A stretch of DNA of 64,000 nt from NCBI GenBank assembly GCA_963779095.1, contig CAVZWU010000015.1:124001-188000 (forward strand), in the 5' to 3' direction. This document shows, piece after piece, positions 36,192 to 45,669 of the stretch. The number at the start of each line of letters is the position of its first letter. Positions within the stretch are counted from its first letter, which is position 1. Origin of the DNA: Roseiarcus sp963779095. Lineage in GTDB: Bacteria > Pseudomonadota > Alphaproteobacteria > Rhizobiales > Beijerinckiaceae. The translations under genes were made by a program, and so were the position numbers. The notes beneath the pieces are model-generated. The model searched no databases, was not told the origin of the DNA, and saw only the letters and a list, made by a program, of their open reading frames with translations.

Positions 36192-37697
36192 GTGGAGGAG
36201 ACCATTTCGGTGCTTGTCCCCTCGATCGACAACGCCAGGGGGCCGTTCGAGCGGGTGGCGACGCCCGAGGAGGCGGTCGACCGGCTCGTTCGCCTCTACG
36301 ACGAGGCGACTGAGGCCCTGCGCGGGGCGGTCGAGCGCTTTCTCAAGGAAGGCGAGCCGCCCTCGAGCGCGACCCGCGCCTTGTTCCGCTATCCCGAACT
36401 GCGCCTGATTTATGCGCCGAACGGCCCGGCCCTCTCGAGCCCGCGCGCCTTCGCCAAATTCAGCGAACCCGGCGTCTACGCGACGACGGTGACGCAGCCG
36501 GCCGAGTTTCGCGCCTATCTGCTCGAGCAGCTCGAACCGCTGGTCACGGAATACGGCGCCGCGATCGAGGTCGGCGTCGGCGCCCAGGAAATTCCCTACC
36601 CTTATGTGATCGAGAGCGGCGACGAGCTGACCAGCGGCGGCGGCGCCGACCCCGCGGAGCTCGCGCGTTTCTTTCCCGTGCCTTCGCTCGCCACGATCGG
36701 CGACGAAACCGCGGACGGCGAGTTCGACTTCGGCCCCGAGCGGCCGCTCGCCCTGTTCGACGCGCCGCGCGTCGATTATTCGCTGCGGCGCCTCGTTCAC
36801 TATACCGGCTCCGACTGGCGGGCGATGCAGCCGTGGGTGCTGCTCACCAACTACCACCGCTATGTCGACCAGTTCGTCCAATGGGGCCTGAAGCAGCTGC
36901 ACGCCGGAGCGGGCGTCGAGAAGGTGATCCTGCCGGGCAACGTCGTCATCGATTCGTCGATCTCGCCGGCCGAGGCCGAAGCGCGGGCCGGCGCGGTCGC
37001 CTGGCATCGCTTCCAGATGCCCGCCTATCATTGCGTGCGCGCCGACGGGCGGGGGATCAGTCTCGTCAACATCGGCGTCGGGCCCTCGAACGCCAAGACC
37101 ATCACCGACCATATCGCGGTCTTCAGGCCCCATTGCTGGCTGATGATCGGCCATTGCGCGGGATTGAGGCAGTCGCAGGTGATCGGCGACTATGTGCTGG
37201 CGCACGCCTATCTGAGGCGCGACAACATCCTCGACGAGGCGGTGCCGCTCGATGGTCGCCGATCCCGGCGCTGGCGGAAGTGCAGGTCGCGCTGCAGGAG
37301 GCGGTGGCCAAGGTCACCGGCGACCGGGGCGAGGCGCTTGAAGCGGCGCCTGCGCACCGGCACCGTCGTCACCAACGACGACCGCAATTGGGAATTGCGC
37401 TGGTCGCAGGAGCGGCGGCTCATCAACGTTTCGCGCGCCATCGCCGTCGACATGGAATCGGCGACCGTCGCCACCCAGGGCTTCCGCATGCGCGTGCCTT
37501 ACGGCACGCTGCTCTGCGTCTCCGACAAGCCGCTGCATGGCGAGATCAAGCTGCCCGGCGCGGCCAACGCCTTTTACGAGCGGGCGATCGCCGAGCATCT
37601 GCAGATCGGCATCGCCGCGATCGGGCATCTGCAGAGCAACGACGCCTCGCTGCACTCGCGCAAGCTGAGGAGCTTCGACGAGCCGCCGTTCAGGTGA
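36192..37697 (+). CDS. amn: AMP nucleosidase (internally frame-shifted, net frame kept)
   Basis: AMP nucleosidase hydrolyses AMP to adenine and ribose 5-phosphate. The C-terminal half is nearly diagnostic: GTVVTNDDRNWELRW, AVDMESATVATQGFRMRVPY, GTLLCVSDKPLHGEIKLPG and LHSRKLRSFDEPPFR. The N-terminal domain contains WVLLTNYHRYVDQFVQWGLK. Between about 37252 and 37337 the frame is wrong (Arg-rich residues); a neighbouring frame restores the expected IPALAEVQVALQEAVAKVTG. Removing three single bases would correct the segment and leave 500 residues. GTG 36192 is the most upstream start that fits the family. Confidence 0.9.
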   Translation: MEETISVLVPSIDNARGPFERVATPEEAVDRLVRLYDEATEALRGAVERFLKEGEPPSSATRALFRYPELRLIYAPNGPALSSPRAFAKFSEPGVYATTVTQPAEFRAYLLEQLEPLVTEYGAAIEVGVGAQEIPYPYVIESGDELTSGGGADPAELARFFPVPSLATIGDETADGEFDFGPERPLALFDAPRVDYSLRRLVHYTGSDWRAMQPWVLLTNYHRYVDQFVQWGLKQLHAGAGVEKVILPGNVVIDSSISPAEAEARAGAVAWHRFQMPAYHCVRADGRGISLVNIGVGPSNAKTITDHIAVFRPHCWLMIGHCAGLRQSQVIGDYVLAHAYLRRDNILDEAVPLDGRRSRRWRKCRSRCRRRWPRSPATGARRLKRRLRTGTVVTNDDRNWELRWSQERRLINVSRAIAVDMESATVATQGFRMRVPYGTLLCVSDKPLHGEIKLPGAANAFYERAIAEHLQIGIAAIGHLQSNDASLHSRKLRSFDEPPFR

Positions 37698-37702
37698 ATG
37701 CG

Positions 37703-38329
37703 CTAGCTGATCACCACTCACCGGCGTGCCGACGTGCACCCGGTTATAGAGGTCGATCGCGTCCATGTCGCGCATGCGGATGCAGCCCGAGGACACGTGC
37801 CCGCCGATTTCCGACGGCTCGTTGGTGCCGTGGATGCGGATGAGCGTGTCCTTGTTGTTCTGGAAGAGATAGAGGGCGCGCGCGCCGAGCGGATTGTCCC
37901 ATCGGCCCTGCGAGCGGTCCGTGCTGCTTATAGACCTGGAACTGCGGCCAGCGCTCCATGATCGAGGCGGTCGGCATCCAGGTCGGCCATTCCTTCATCG
38001 CTCCGACCTCGGCGCGGCCGGTCCACCCCATATATTCGGCGCCGCTGGCGATCCGGTATTGGATCGCCTGGCCGTGGGGCAGGACGTAGATAGAGATAAT
38101 TCGTGGTCGTGTTGACGATGATGGTGCCCGGCTTCTCCTGGGTCGAATACTGGACGATGCTGCGGCGGGTGGGGATCTTCCACTCGTCCGGCTCGGCGAG
38201 CGCCATCATCTGCTTGTCGCGCGCCGTGAGCTGCGGATCGGGAAGCCCGGACTGGATCACCGGCGTGCAGCCGCTCACCAGGGCCGCCAACGCCAGCACA
38301 AGCCCTACAACCAACACATTCGTCTTCAT
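37703..38329 (-). CDS. L,D-transpeptidase (YkuD) lipoprotein (three frameshifts)
   Basis: Peptidoglycan-crosslinking L,D-transpeptidase of 207 residues after removing three bases. The signal peptide ends in the lipobox VSGC (MKTNVLVVGLVLALAALVSG, then Cys), so it should be a lipoprotein. The catalytic domain is LYYVLPHGQAIQYRIASGAE, then after a shift DNPLGARALYLFQNNKDTLI and RIHGTNEPSEIGGHVSSGCI with the active His and Cys. Shifts lie near 38093, 37885 and 37722. The last one restores VVVIS and a stop at 37703. Its neighbours are unrelated, and it converges with amn. Confidence 0.85.
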
Positions 38330-38608
38330 AGCCGCCCCGTCGATCGCACCGCTAACGATTTTGTTACCATAAAACTTAACGGTTTCGCCAAAGTTACCGA
38401 GCGTAAGCCCAAACGCCAGTTCACAAAACCGCGAGCGCCGCCTGGATGTCCCTATCCAAGGTTTCGCCACAAAGCTTTTAGCGAAACCGCTCGGTTAAGT
38501 CCAATCGACTTGTTGCGAAGTCGTTTGCCGAAACTTACCGATCGAGGCAAAAATGCCACAGTCTGACAAATGTTCCAGACACTCGGCTAACCCTGACGGG
38601 AGTGGAAA

Positions 38609-39425
38609 TTGACCCAATGGCCGGCGCGCCTCGTTCTCGTCGGGGCGGGAAAAATGGGCGGAGCGATGGCGCAGGGCTGGCTCGACGCCGGCCTCCCCGC
38701 ATCCTCGCTGACGCATTGTCGAACCCAATCCGTCGGCCGAGATCGCTTCGCTCGCGGCGAGCCGCGGCGTTGCGCTCAACCCCCGCATCGAGGCCCCGCC
38801 CGACGTGCTCGTGCTCGCGATCAAGCCGCAGAGCCTCGATCAGGTCGCCCCGCAGATCGCCGCGCTCGCGGCGGAACGGACGCTCCTGTTGTCGATCATC
38901 GCGGGCAAGACCATCGCCAATCTGACGGCGCGGCTCCCTCAGGCGCGCGCCGTCGTGCGGGCGATGCCTAATACGCCGGCCGCAATCGGCCGCGGGGTCA
39001 CGGCGGCTTTCGCCAATGCGGACGTCAATCCGGAGCAACGGCGCTGGTGCGAGCGCCTGCTCGGCGCAGTCGGCGCGTTCTTCTGGCTCGAGGACGAGGG
39101 CGCGATCGACGCCGTGACCGCGATCTCCGGCTCCGGCCCGGCCTACGTGTTCGCCCTGACCGAGGCGCTCGCCGCCGCAGCGGAGAAACTGGGCCTGCCG
39201 GCTGAGCTCTCTATGGGCCTCGCACGGGGCACCGTCGAGGGCGCGGCCGAACTGATGCGCCGCGAGAGCGCGACCGCGCCCGCAACACTGCGCCAGAACG
39301 TCACTTCGCCGGGCGGCACCACCGCCGCCGCGCTCGCCGTGCTCAAGGACGCTCGAGGGCTCGACGATCTCATGGCGAGGGCGACGGCCGCGGCCCGCGC
39401 CCGCGCCGCCGAGATGGCGGGCTAG
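38609..39425 (+). CDS. proC: Pyrroline-5-carboxylate reductase (frameshifted)
   Basis: Last step of proline synthesis: NAD(P)H reduction of pyrroline-5-carboxylate. The Rossmann motif VLVGAGKMGGAMAQGWLDAG is in the first frame. After a shift near 38715 it continues VEPNPSAEIASLAASRGVAL and VLAIKPQSLDQVAPQI. The ProC signature is complete in MPNTPAAIGRGVTAAF, ISGSGPAYVFALTEAL and NVTSPGGTTAAALAVL. One extra base removed gives 271 residues. TTG 38609 follows GGGAGTGG. It is likely an essential gene in an autotroph for proline, so a real null allele is improbable. Confidence 0.9.
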
Positions 39426-39509
39426 AGGAGGTTCCTTGGCGGCGGGCGGCTGAGCGCATACATTGGCTGGGGACCAGCAACCACAGAAGATCGCAAAGAG
39501 GAGCGCGCC

Positions 39510-40229
39510 ATGGCGACGAGACCGAAAAGCGAGGCCAAATCCAAGCCGACCGACACGCGCGGCAAGATCATCGACGCCCTGATGGAGCTCGCGGCGGAAA
39601 CCCGTTTCGAGGACATCTCGATCCGCGACATCTGCAAGGCCGCCGACGTCTCGCTCGCGGATTTCCGCGACGCCTTCCCTTCCAAGGGCGCGGTGCTCGC
39701 CGGCTTCTCGCGCCGCATCGACCGCGCCGTCCTGGAGCAGGACACCGGGGAGCTTGCGGATGAGAGCCCGCGCGAGCGCCTGTTCGACGTCCTGATGCGC
39801 AGGCTCGAGGCGATGGCGCCCTATCGCGAGGGCCTTCGGGAGGCGATCGCATGGCTGCGGCGCACGCCGGCCGCGGCGCTGGCGATGAACCAGGCGGCGA
39901 TGAACTCCATGCGCTTCATGCTCGAGGCGGCCGGCGTCGAAGCGCAGGGCGCGGGCGGCGCCGTCAAGCTCCAGGGCCTGGCGCTCGCCTGGGGACGGGT
40001 GCTTCACGTCTGGCTCGACGACGAAGACCCGGCTTTGTCCAAGACCATGGCGGAACTGGATCGCGTGCTCACGCGCGGCGAGCGGGCGGCCGGAGGCGTC
40101 GACCGGCTGAGCGCGCTGGCGAGCCCCTTGACTGCGTTTGCTGAGGCGGTTGGCCGCAGGGCGCGGCGCGGCGGGAGCCGGGAGGCGCGCAAGGATGACC
40201 GCGGCGACGAGGACGTGACCACGCTTTAG
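39510..40229 (+). CDS. TetR-family regulator with COQ9-like C-terminal half
   Basis: A 239-residue protein with an N-terminal TetR-type HTH (RGKIIDALMELAAETRFEDI and ICKAADVSLADFRDAFPSKG). The C-terminal half, KLQGLALAWGRVLHVWLDDE followed by MAELDRVLTRGER, resembles COQ9-type domains that share the TetR fold. It could be a regulator or a lipid/quinone-binding protein; sequence alone does not settle this. An Arg-rich tail (residues 215-239) is unusual. It lies 84 bases downstream of proC, and a LysE-type exporter gene follows. Confidence 0.78.
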   Translation: MATRPKSEAKSKPTDTRGKIIDALMELAAETRFEDISIRDICKAADVSLADFRDAFPSKGAVLAGFSRRIDRAVLEQDTGELADESPRERLFDVLMRRLEAMAPYREGLREAIAWLRRTPAAALAMNQAAMNSMRFMLEAAGVEAQGAGGAVKLQGLALAWGRVLHVWLDDEDPALSKTMAELDRVLTRGERAAGGVDRLSALASPLTAFAEAVGRRARRGGSREARKDDRGDEDVTTL

Positions 40230-40256
40230 AGCGGCCCATCCGGCGGAGCATCTGAC

Positions 40257-40862
40257 CTGACCGTTCATCCTGAAATCTTTTGGGCGCTCTCTGCGTTCGC
40301 CCTCGTCGCCGGAATCACGCCCGGGCCGAACAACCTGATGCTGATGACGTCGGGCGTGAAATATGGGGTGGGGCGCACCCTGCCCCATTGGGCCGGCGTT
40401 ATCCTTGGCTTTGGGCTGATGATCGCCGTCGTCGGGCTTGGGCTCGACATCCTGTTCGAGCGCTTTCCGCAAATCCTGCCGGTCATGCGAATCGCCGGCT
40501 CGATCTATATGATCTGGCTTGCGCTCAAGATCGCGCTGGCGAAGCCAATGGGCGAGGTCGAGACTGGCGGGCGCCCGATCGGCTTTCTCGCCGCCGCCGC
40601 CTTTCAGTGGGTCAACCCGAAGGCCTGGGTGATGGCGTTGAGCGCGCTCGCGGCTTATGCCGGCGTCGTCGACGGCTATACGAAGAGCGTCCTTTTCATC
40701 GCCGCGCTATGCGCCCTGATGGCGATCCCGTGCAGCGGCGTCTGGATGGTGTTCGGCGCTTCGCTCCGCCGCCTGCTTAAGGATCCCCGCGTGATCCGGC
40801 CGTTCAATTGGACGATGGCGGCCCTGCTGGTCGCCTCGATCGCGCCGGTCCTGTTCGAATAG
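40257..40862 (+). CDS. LysE/RhtB-family amino acid exporter, start codon unclear
   Basis: Inner-membrane exporter with about six helices. The N-terminus TVHPEIFWALSAFALVAGIT and PGPNNLMLMTSGVKYG is characteristic of the family, so translation must begin before it. The only candidate in frame after the previous stop is CTG 40257, as no ATG, GTG or TTG occurs until ATG 40338 within the first helix. Either CTG is used or a base is wrong here. With CTG the length is 201 residues, normal for LysE/RhtB proteins. The central motif AAFQWVNPKAWVMALSAL is well conserved. Confidence 0.82.
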   Translation: MTVHPEIFWALSAFALVAGITPGPNNLMLMTSGVKYGVGRTLPHWAGVILGFGLMIAVVGLGLDILFERFPQILPVMRIAGSIYMIWLALKIALAKPMGEVETGGRPIGFLAAAAFQWVNPKAWVMALSALAAYAGVVDGYTKSVLFIAALCALMAIPCSGVWMVFGASLRRLLKDPRVIRPFNWTMAALLVASIAPVLFE

Positions 40863-40865
40863 GGT

Positions 40866-41785
40866 TCAGGCGCGCAAGCTCTCGCCGCCGAGCTTCACCA
40901 TCACCACTTCCGGCGGACGGAGGATGCGCACCGGCGCGAACGACGTGCCGAGGCCGCCCGAAACAATCATCCGCCGTTCGCTCAGCGCGTATTCGCCATA
41001 GATGAACCTTCCGGAGCGCCGTTTGAGAAGCGACACCGGCGGCCCCAGAATCGGAAGATTGACCTGCCCGCCATGCATGTGGCCGGCGAGGGTGAGGGCG
41101 ATCCGATCGGGAACCCACGGAAAGAAATAAGGCTCATGGACGAGAAGGATCGCCGGCGCGTCGTCGTCGATTGCGCGCATCGCCGTCCAGAGATCATCGG
41201 CGCCGTGCCCGCGGCGTGGGTTAGGCACACGCGCCAGCAGGTCGCCAAGACCGATCAGCCAGAACGGCCGCCCGCGCTTGAGACAATCGCACCGATTGAT
41301 TTTCGAGCGGCGGAACGCCGGCGCTCGCCAGCGCGCGGCGGACGCTCAGGGAATTGTCCGGCGGGTCGGTCGGAATGGCCGCCGACCACCAGTCGTGATT
41401 GCCAAGGATCGAATAGACGCCGAGCGGCGCCTCGAGACGGGCGAGCTGCTCGGCCCAGGCGCCGGGCGGCACATATCCCGACACGAACCGGTGCGTGCAC
41501 ACATAGTCGCCCAAGCAGCACCGTGAGATCCGGCTTCTGGGCGTTGGCGAGGTCGACGATATCGCCCACGCGCTCTTCCGACATCCAGGGATAGCAGGCG
41601 TGAATATCGGCGATGACCGCGATCTTGAGTTCGAGATCGTCAGGCCAGTTGGGGAGCTTGGGCGCGTATTCGGCAAGGGTCAGCGCCGATCCGGTCTCGT
41701 AGGCCGTCGCATAACCCGATAAAGAAAGCGTGGCGGCCGCCGCGCCGCCGCCAACAAGCAACCGGCGCCTCGTCAAGTGAACCAT
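40866..41785 (-). CDS. Metallophosphoesterase with Tat-type signal (two frameshifts)
   Basis: Calcineurin-like phosphoesterase exported by a twin-arginine-like signal (TRRRLLVGGGAAAATLS). Metal motifs in order: VIADIHACYPWMSEERVGD (D-x-H), then after a shift near 41515 LGDYVCTHRFVSGYVPP (GD) and ILGNHDWWSAAIP (GNHD). After a shift near 41283 come LLVHEPYFFP and AGHMHGGQVNLP (the last His ligands). Two bases removed gives 305 residues. The family includes YkuE-like membrane-lipid phosphodiesterases such as UDP-2,3-diacylglucosamine hydrolase relatives, but the substrate is not known. Confidence 0.83.
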
Positions 41786-41827
41786 CGGTTGCGCTCGCGC
41801 TGGCGCTCGTTCGCCCGGGCCCGTTTC

Positions 41828-42052
41828 CTACGCGTCCGCCTCGGCTTGCACAAGCGCGTCGGCTGGCGGAAGCAGATAGAGTTCGCCCCGTTCGAGCGAC
41901 TCGATCATCTCCGGCTCAAATCCGTCCGCCGGCAGTCTCAACGCCTCGGCGACCGCGGCGAGGCCGATGTCGCGATAGATGCGGGTGAGCACGCTGCCGG
42001 CGCTGCGCTGGTCGCCCGCATCAGGGATAACCTCGAAATAATTGTCGCGCAT
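41828..42052 (-). CDS. Small hypothetical protein, 74 residues
   Basis: A compact acidic protein beginning MRDNYFEVIPDAGDQRSAGS and ending LLPPADALVQAEADA. Codon use looks coding (strong GC at third positions) and it lies just upstream of the metallophosphoesterase gene on the same strand, 42 bases away. I do not recognise the family. There is no convincing ribosome-binding site, so the start is uncertain. It might be a small regulator or a partner of the phosphoesterase; neither is supported directly. Confidence 0.5.
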   Translation of the reverse strand: MRDNYFEVIPDAGDQRSAGSVLTRIYRDIGLAAVAEALRLPADGFEPEMIESLERGELYLLPPADALVQAEADA

Positions 42053-42422
42053 GAGGGCTGCTTCAACTCCGGTTTGACTCGTAAGCCGCGGCCGCGCCGC
42101 CGCTCCCGTCCGATGAAGCTGAGTGAAAGGCTTTAACAGCGAATTAATGGCGCGACCGCGATTTTACATCCGTGCGCGCCTGCTCTCCGCCGTGTTTCGG
42201 CCGTAAAGCGCGGACATGGACCAGAGTGCGTCCAGTGATTCCCGCTCGGCCGGAACCAGGTCAAGGGATCGCGCGTTCCCGCCAAGCGCCCGGTTCCCAT
42301 GCTCCCCATGCGACCTCTGTCCTTATTGATGTTTCAACGCATTGTCGCCTCGCTCGCCGGTACGCGGTATGAGTCGGCGCGCCCGGTTGCAACGCCGGGC
42401 CGCGAAAGGAGACCTCGAGAGC
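42053..42422. other. Intergenic region, no gene recognised
   Basis: These 370 bases separate the divergent small gene and the AsmA-family gene. They contain promoter signals at most; the end, GCGAAAGGAGACC (42401-42413), gives the ribosome-binding site of the AsmA gene. An alternative upstream ATG for that gene is at 42369. Confidence 0.4.
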
Positions 42423-44217
42423 ATGCGCCGCCCCTTGGCGTGGGGCTCAGTCCTGGCGTTGATCGTTGCGCTGGCGGCGTGCGGTTTCATGCGCTGGCCG
42501 TTGTCGGCGGTGAAGGTCGGCGACAGTCTCAACGCGGCGTTCGGCGCTTCCCCGCGCCTCCATTGGACCGCTCCCCAGGCGGCGACCTTTTCGGCCTTGC
42601 CGTGGCCGAGCGTTCGCATTACCGATGCGCGCCTCGACGACGCGTATGGCGTCGACCTTCTCTCGGCGCCCGCAGCCCGCCTGAACCTGTCGCTGATCGA
42701 CCTTCTGCGCGGCCGTCTCATTCCCACAGGCGCTAACCTGGTCAGCCCCACGGTCAGGGTCGATATCGACCGTCCTCCCTTTGCCGGAGCCGCGGGAGGA
42801 TCGGCGGGGCCGGCGACCGTCGCCAGGGCTCTCGCGCCCTTGACCAGCCTGAGCCTGTCGAACGGCGTCCTGCGCCTCGTCAGCGCCAAGCGCGGCGTCG
42901 ACACGCTCATCGACAATGTTCAGGGGCGGTTCGACGGACTGAAAATCGGCGATCAACTGCGCTTCAGCCTCTCGGCGATGTGGCGGAATACGCCCTGTCA
43001 GGATCGCCGGCGCGCTTACCGACCCGGAGAGCGCAGCAAAGGGCGCGCCAACCTCGATCCTGTTCGCGCTCGATTCGCCCTTGGCCAAGCTTGGGTTCAG
43101 CGGCGCGCTCGCGCTCGGGAACACGCGCAGCGCCGAGGGCGATCTGACCGCGTCCGTTCCTTCGATCGCCGCCCTGACGGCTTTCCTCAATATCGGGCGC
43201 CCGCCGGTCCTCGCCGCCGACGACATTGCGATCACAGCGAAAGTCAAGGCCGGCGCGCATGGGTGGACGCTGGACGACGCGACCCTGACCAGCGCCGGGC
43301 AGAAGGTTCAAGGCGCGCTCGCGATCGACGAAGCCGGCGGACATCCGACCGTCTCCGGCACGCTCGCCGCCGAGACGCTGGAAATGGGCCCGCTCCTCGA
43401 ACCGCCGCGGAGCTTGTTCGACCCATCGGGCGGATGGAGCGCCAAGCCCTTCGCGGTCGCGGCGCTGCAGACCTTCGATCTCGACCTGCGTCTGTCCGCG
43501 GCCCATCTCGATGTCTACGGCCTCACGCTCGCTGACGCCGCCGCATCGGTAATCGTCAATGACGGCGGGCTTAACATCACTCTGATCAACTCTGCGGCGT
43601 ATGGCGGTCGCCTGCAAGGCAAGGCGGCCGTCGCCAGCGTCGGGCGGGAGGTTGAGATGAGCGCGCGCGGCGAACTCGTCGGCGCCGACCTCGGCGCGGC
43701 AATCGCCGACTTCAGCCAGCCTCTGATGACGGGGATCGGCCGGGCGCAATTCGCTGTTGAGGCCTCCGGCGCTTCGCCCGCCGCCGCGATCGCCAGCCTG
43801 ACCGGAACGGCGTCGCTCGAAGCGGCGGACGGCGCCATCCTCGGCGTCAACCTCGAGGAGGCGCTGCGACGCAGCCGGCGCCGTCCGATCGATGTCGGGC
43901 GCGACATGCGGCTCGGCGCAACGGCGTTCGACAAGTTCGACGTTTCTTTATCGCTCGCTGATGGCCGCGCGCGGGTCGAACGCGCCGCGATGACGAGCCA
44001 CGGCGTGACCGCCGAAATGGACGGTCTCATCGATCTTGTCGCCCGGAGTTGGGCTCTCACCCTCAACGCGGTGCAGACCGATGCGGCGGGCGAGGAGTCG
44101 CAAGACGCCGGGCGCCTCACGCTCGACATTGGGGGCCCGTGGTCCGCGCCGACGATCCGCGCGATTGGCGGGAGCGGCGCAACGCGGCCTGTCGCCGATC
44201 CGCCGACCTCTCGCTGA
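42423..44217 (+). CDS. AsmA-family protein (frameshifted)
   Basis: Envelope protein of the AsmA/TamB-like type, which is thought to act in outer-membrane or lipid homeostasis. The N-terminus has a single membrane anchor (RPLAWGSVLALIVALAACGF) followed by a long beta-rich periplasmic part. One shift lies near 42985, after QLRFSLSAM; the second frame continues with VAIAGALTDPESA and LVGADLGAAIADFSQPLMTG, then GIGRAQFAVEASGASPAAAI, the usual AsmA C-terminal domain. Removing one base gives 597 residues. ATG 42423 is chosen because AAAGGAG lies upstream. No tandem partner is present. Confidence 0.83.
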
Positions 44218-44410
44218 ACGCGGCCGAAGCGCTTTATTGCGCCGCATCACTTTAACGATCGGACAGCGTTAATGACGGAAGACCGGATTCTGTCCGATCC
44301 GCGCGCCGATTAGCTCGCATCTTCAGCAAAATTACACATCGAGGATAAGACCGGAGTAAGGCCTTCGCGCGCAGGATTCACAATCAAAACGAGGTTGTGG
44401 TTCTGCAACG

Positions 44411-44980
44411 ATGAGGTCGGTGCGCGAATTCCTCACTGGCGTGAGCCGACTGGGGCGAAAGCTTGTGGGCGACGAGACCGGCTCGCCCGCAGTCGAATTC
44501 GCGTTGGTGTTTCCGATCTTCATCGGCGTCGTGCTCGCCACTTTGCAGGCGGGGTCCATCTTCCTGGTCAAGGCGTTCTTCGAATCGGCGGCTGAGGAGG
44601 CGGCGAGGATTGTTCTCACCAATCAGACCGACGCCTCGACCTTCACGGCGGCGGACTTCAAGACCGCAGTCTGCGGTCAGCTGACCGCGCTTTTTGACTG
44701 CTCGCAGGTGACCCTCGAACTCGAGCCGGTGCCTGCGGGCACGACAAATCTGAGCGCTCTGCTGCCGACATTCGACGCCCATGGAAACGTCGTCGGCACG
44801 CCGACGGTCGATGTGGGCTCCAATTCCGCCGTCTCGGGCACCGACATGCTGCTGGTCGTGATGTATCCGTGGCCGGTCTATGGCGGCCCCCTCGGCCTCA
44901 ATTTCGCGAACATGGGCAGCGGCAAAATGCTGATGACCTCGACCCAGGTGTTCCGCATCGAGCCCCGTTATGTGCAATAA
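44411..44980 (+). CDS. TadE-like pilus assembly protein
   Basis: A 189-residue TadE-family pseudopilin-type protein. After a short basic N-terminus (residues 1-25) comes the TadE segment DETGSPAVEFALVFPIFIGV, then VLATLQAGSIFLVKAFFESA, a single hydrophobic helix with the conserved acidic residue after the start. The rest is periplasmic, with two Cys (VCGQLTALFDCSQ) that may form a disulphide. In tad loci such proteins support Flp pilus assembly; here no tad secretion ATPase or Flp gene is nearby. It overlaps the next gene by 11 bases. Confidence 0.88.
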   Translation: MRSVREFLTGVSRLGRKLVGDETGSPAVEFALVFPIFIGVVLATLQAGSIFLVKAFFESAAEEAARIVLTNQTDASTFTAADFKTAVCGQLTALFDCSQVTLELEPVPAGTTNLSALLPTFDAHGNVVGTPTVDVGSNSAVSGTDMLLVVMYPWPVYGGPLGLNFANMGSGKMLMTSTQVFRIEPRYVQ

Positions 44981-45626
44981 AACCCGTAGTCCGCATGCGC
45001 TGCGCCGCAGAGCGCGCACATTCCTCGCCGACGCCCGAGGCATGGCGGCGGCCGAGCTGGCGATGATCCTGCCGCTGGCCCTCATGATGTTGAGCCTGGT
45101 CGTCTATGGCGGCCAGGCCTATTGGGTGCAGCGCAAAGTGACGCTGGCCGCGACCACGGTCGCCAATATTTTCGCCCAGGCGAACAATAACAACCAATCC
45201 ACCATCACTGCCGCAGAGCTCAACCAGATCCTCGAATATCCGAACCTGATCCTCTACCCTTACAACGGCGCCACCGCCGCGGTCGAAGTGTCGCAACTGC
45301 TGGTCACCGTTAATGGGAACGGGACCGCGACCGGCACGGTCTGCGGCAGCTGGGCCAACGCCAACGGAACGGCCCGCCCGACGGGCCAGCAATTGTCGAT
45401 CGACCCGTCGATCGCTTCCGCCTTTTCCAGTTCGACCAGTAAAGACAATCCTCTTTGCGGCGGCGTCGCCGCCAATACCGTCCCCACCAATTATGTGGTC
45501 CTGGGCGAAGTGCAGTATCCGTTCGAGCCGACCGGCATCTATTTCCCGGTGAGCTCGATGAACCTGCACAACTCGATCATCATGATCCCGCGGGTCGCGA
45601 GCCCGATCACCGTGCAAGCGCAATGA
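44970..45626 (+). CDS. TadE/TadG-family membrane-anchored protein
   Basis: Second TadE-type protein, 218 residues, with ADARGMAAAELAMILPLALM leading into MLSLVVYGGQAYW and a periplasmic domain rich in Asn and Thr (ANNNNQSTITAAELNQ). ATG 44970 lies inside the end of the upstream gene, so translation is coupled. It pairs with the first TadE-like protein and with the TadG-like VWA protein at 46795-48307 on the opposite strand. Confidence 0.84.
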   Translation: MCNKTRSPHALRRRARTFLADARGMAAAELAMILPLALMMLSLVVYGGQAYWVQRKVTLAATTVANIFAQANNNNQSTITAAELNQILEYPNLILYPYNGATAAVEVSQLLVTVNGNGTATGTVCGSWANANGTARPTGQQLSIDPSIASAFSSSTSKDNPLCGGVAANTVPTNYVVLGEVQYPFEPTGIYFPVSSMNLHNSIIMIPRVASPITVQAQ

Positions 45627-45669
45627 TAGAGGGTCGATCGGCCGCGCCGGACGGCGGCGCCCTCCATTC

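Noticed and set aside
38535..40472. A 645-codon minus-strand frame opposite proC and the TetR gene
   Set aside because: Antisense of two strongly supported genes, with no ribosome-binding site or motif.
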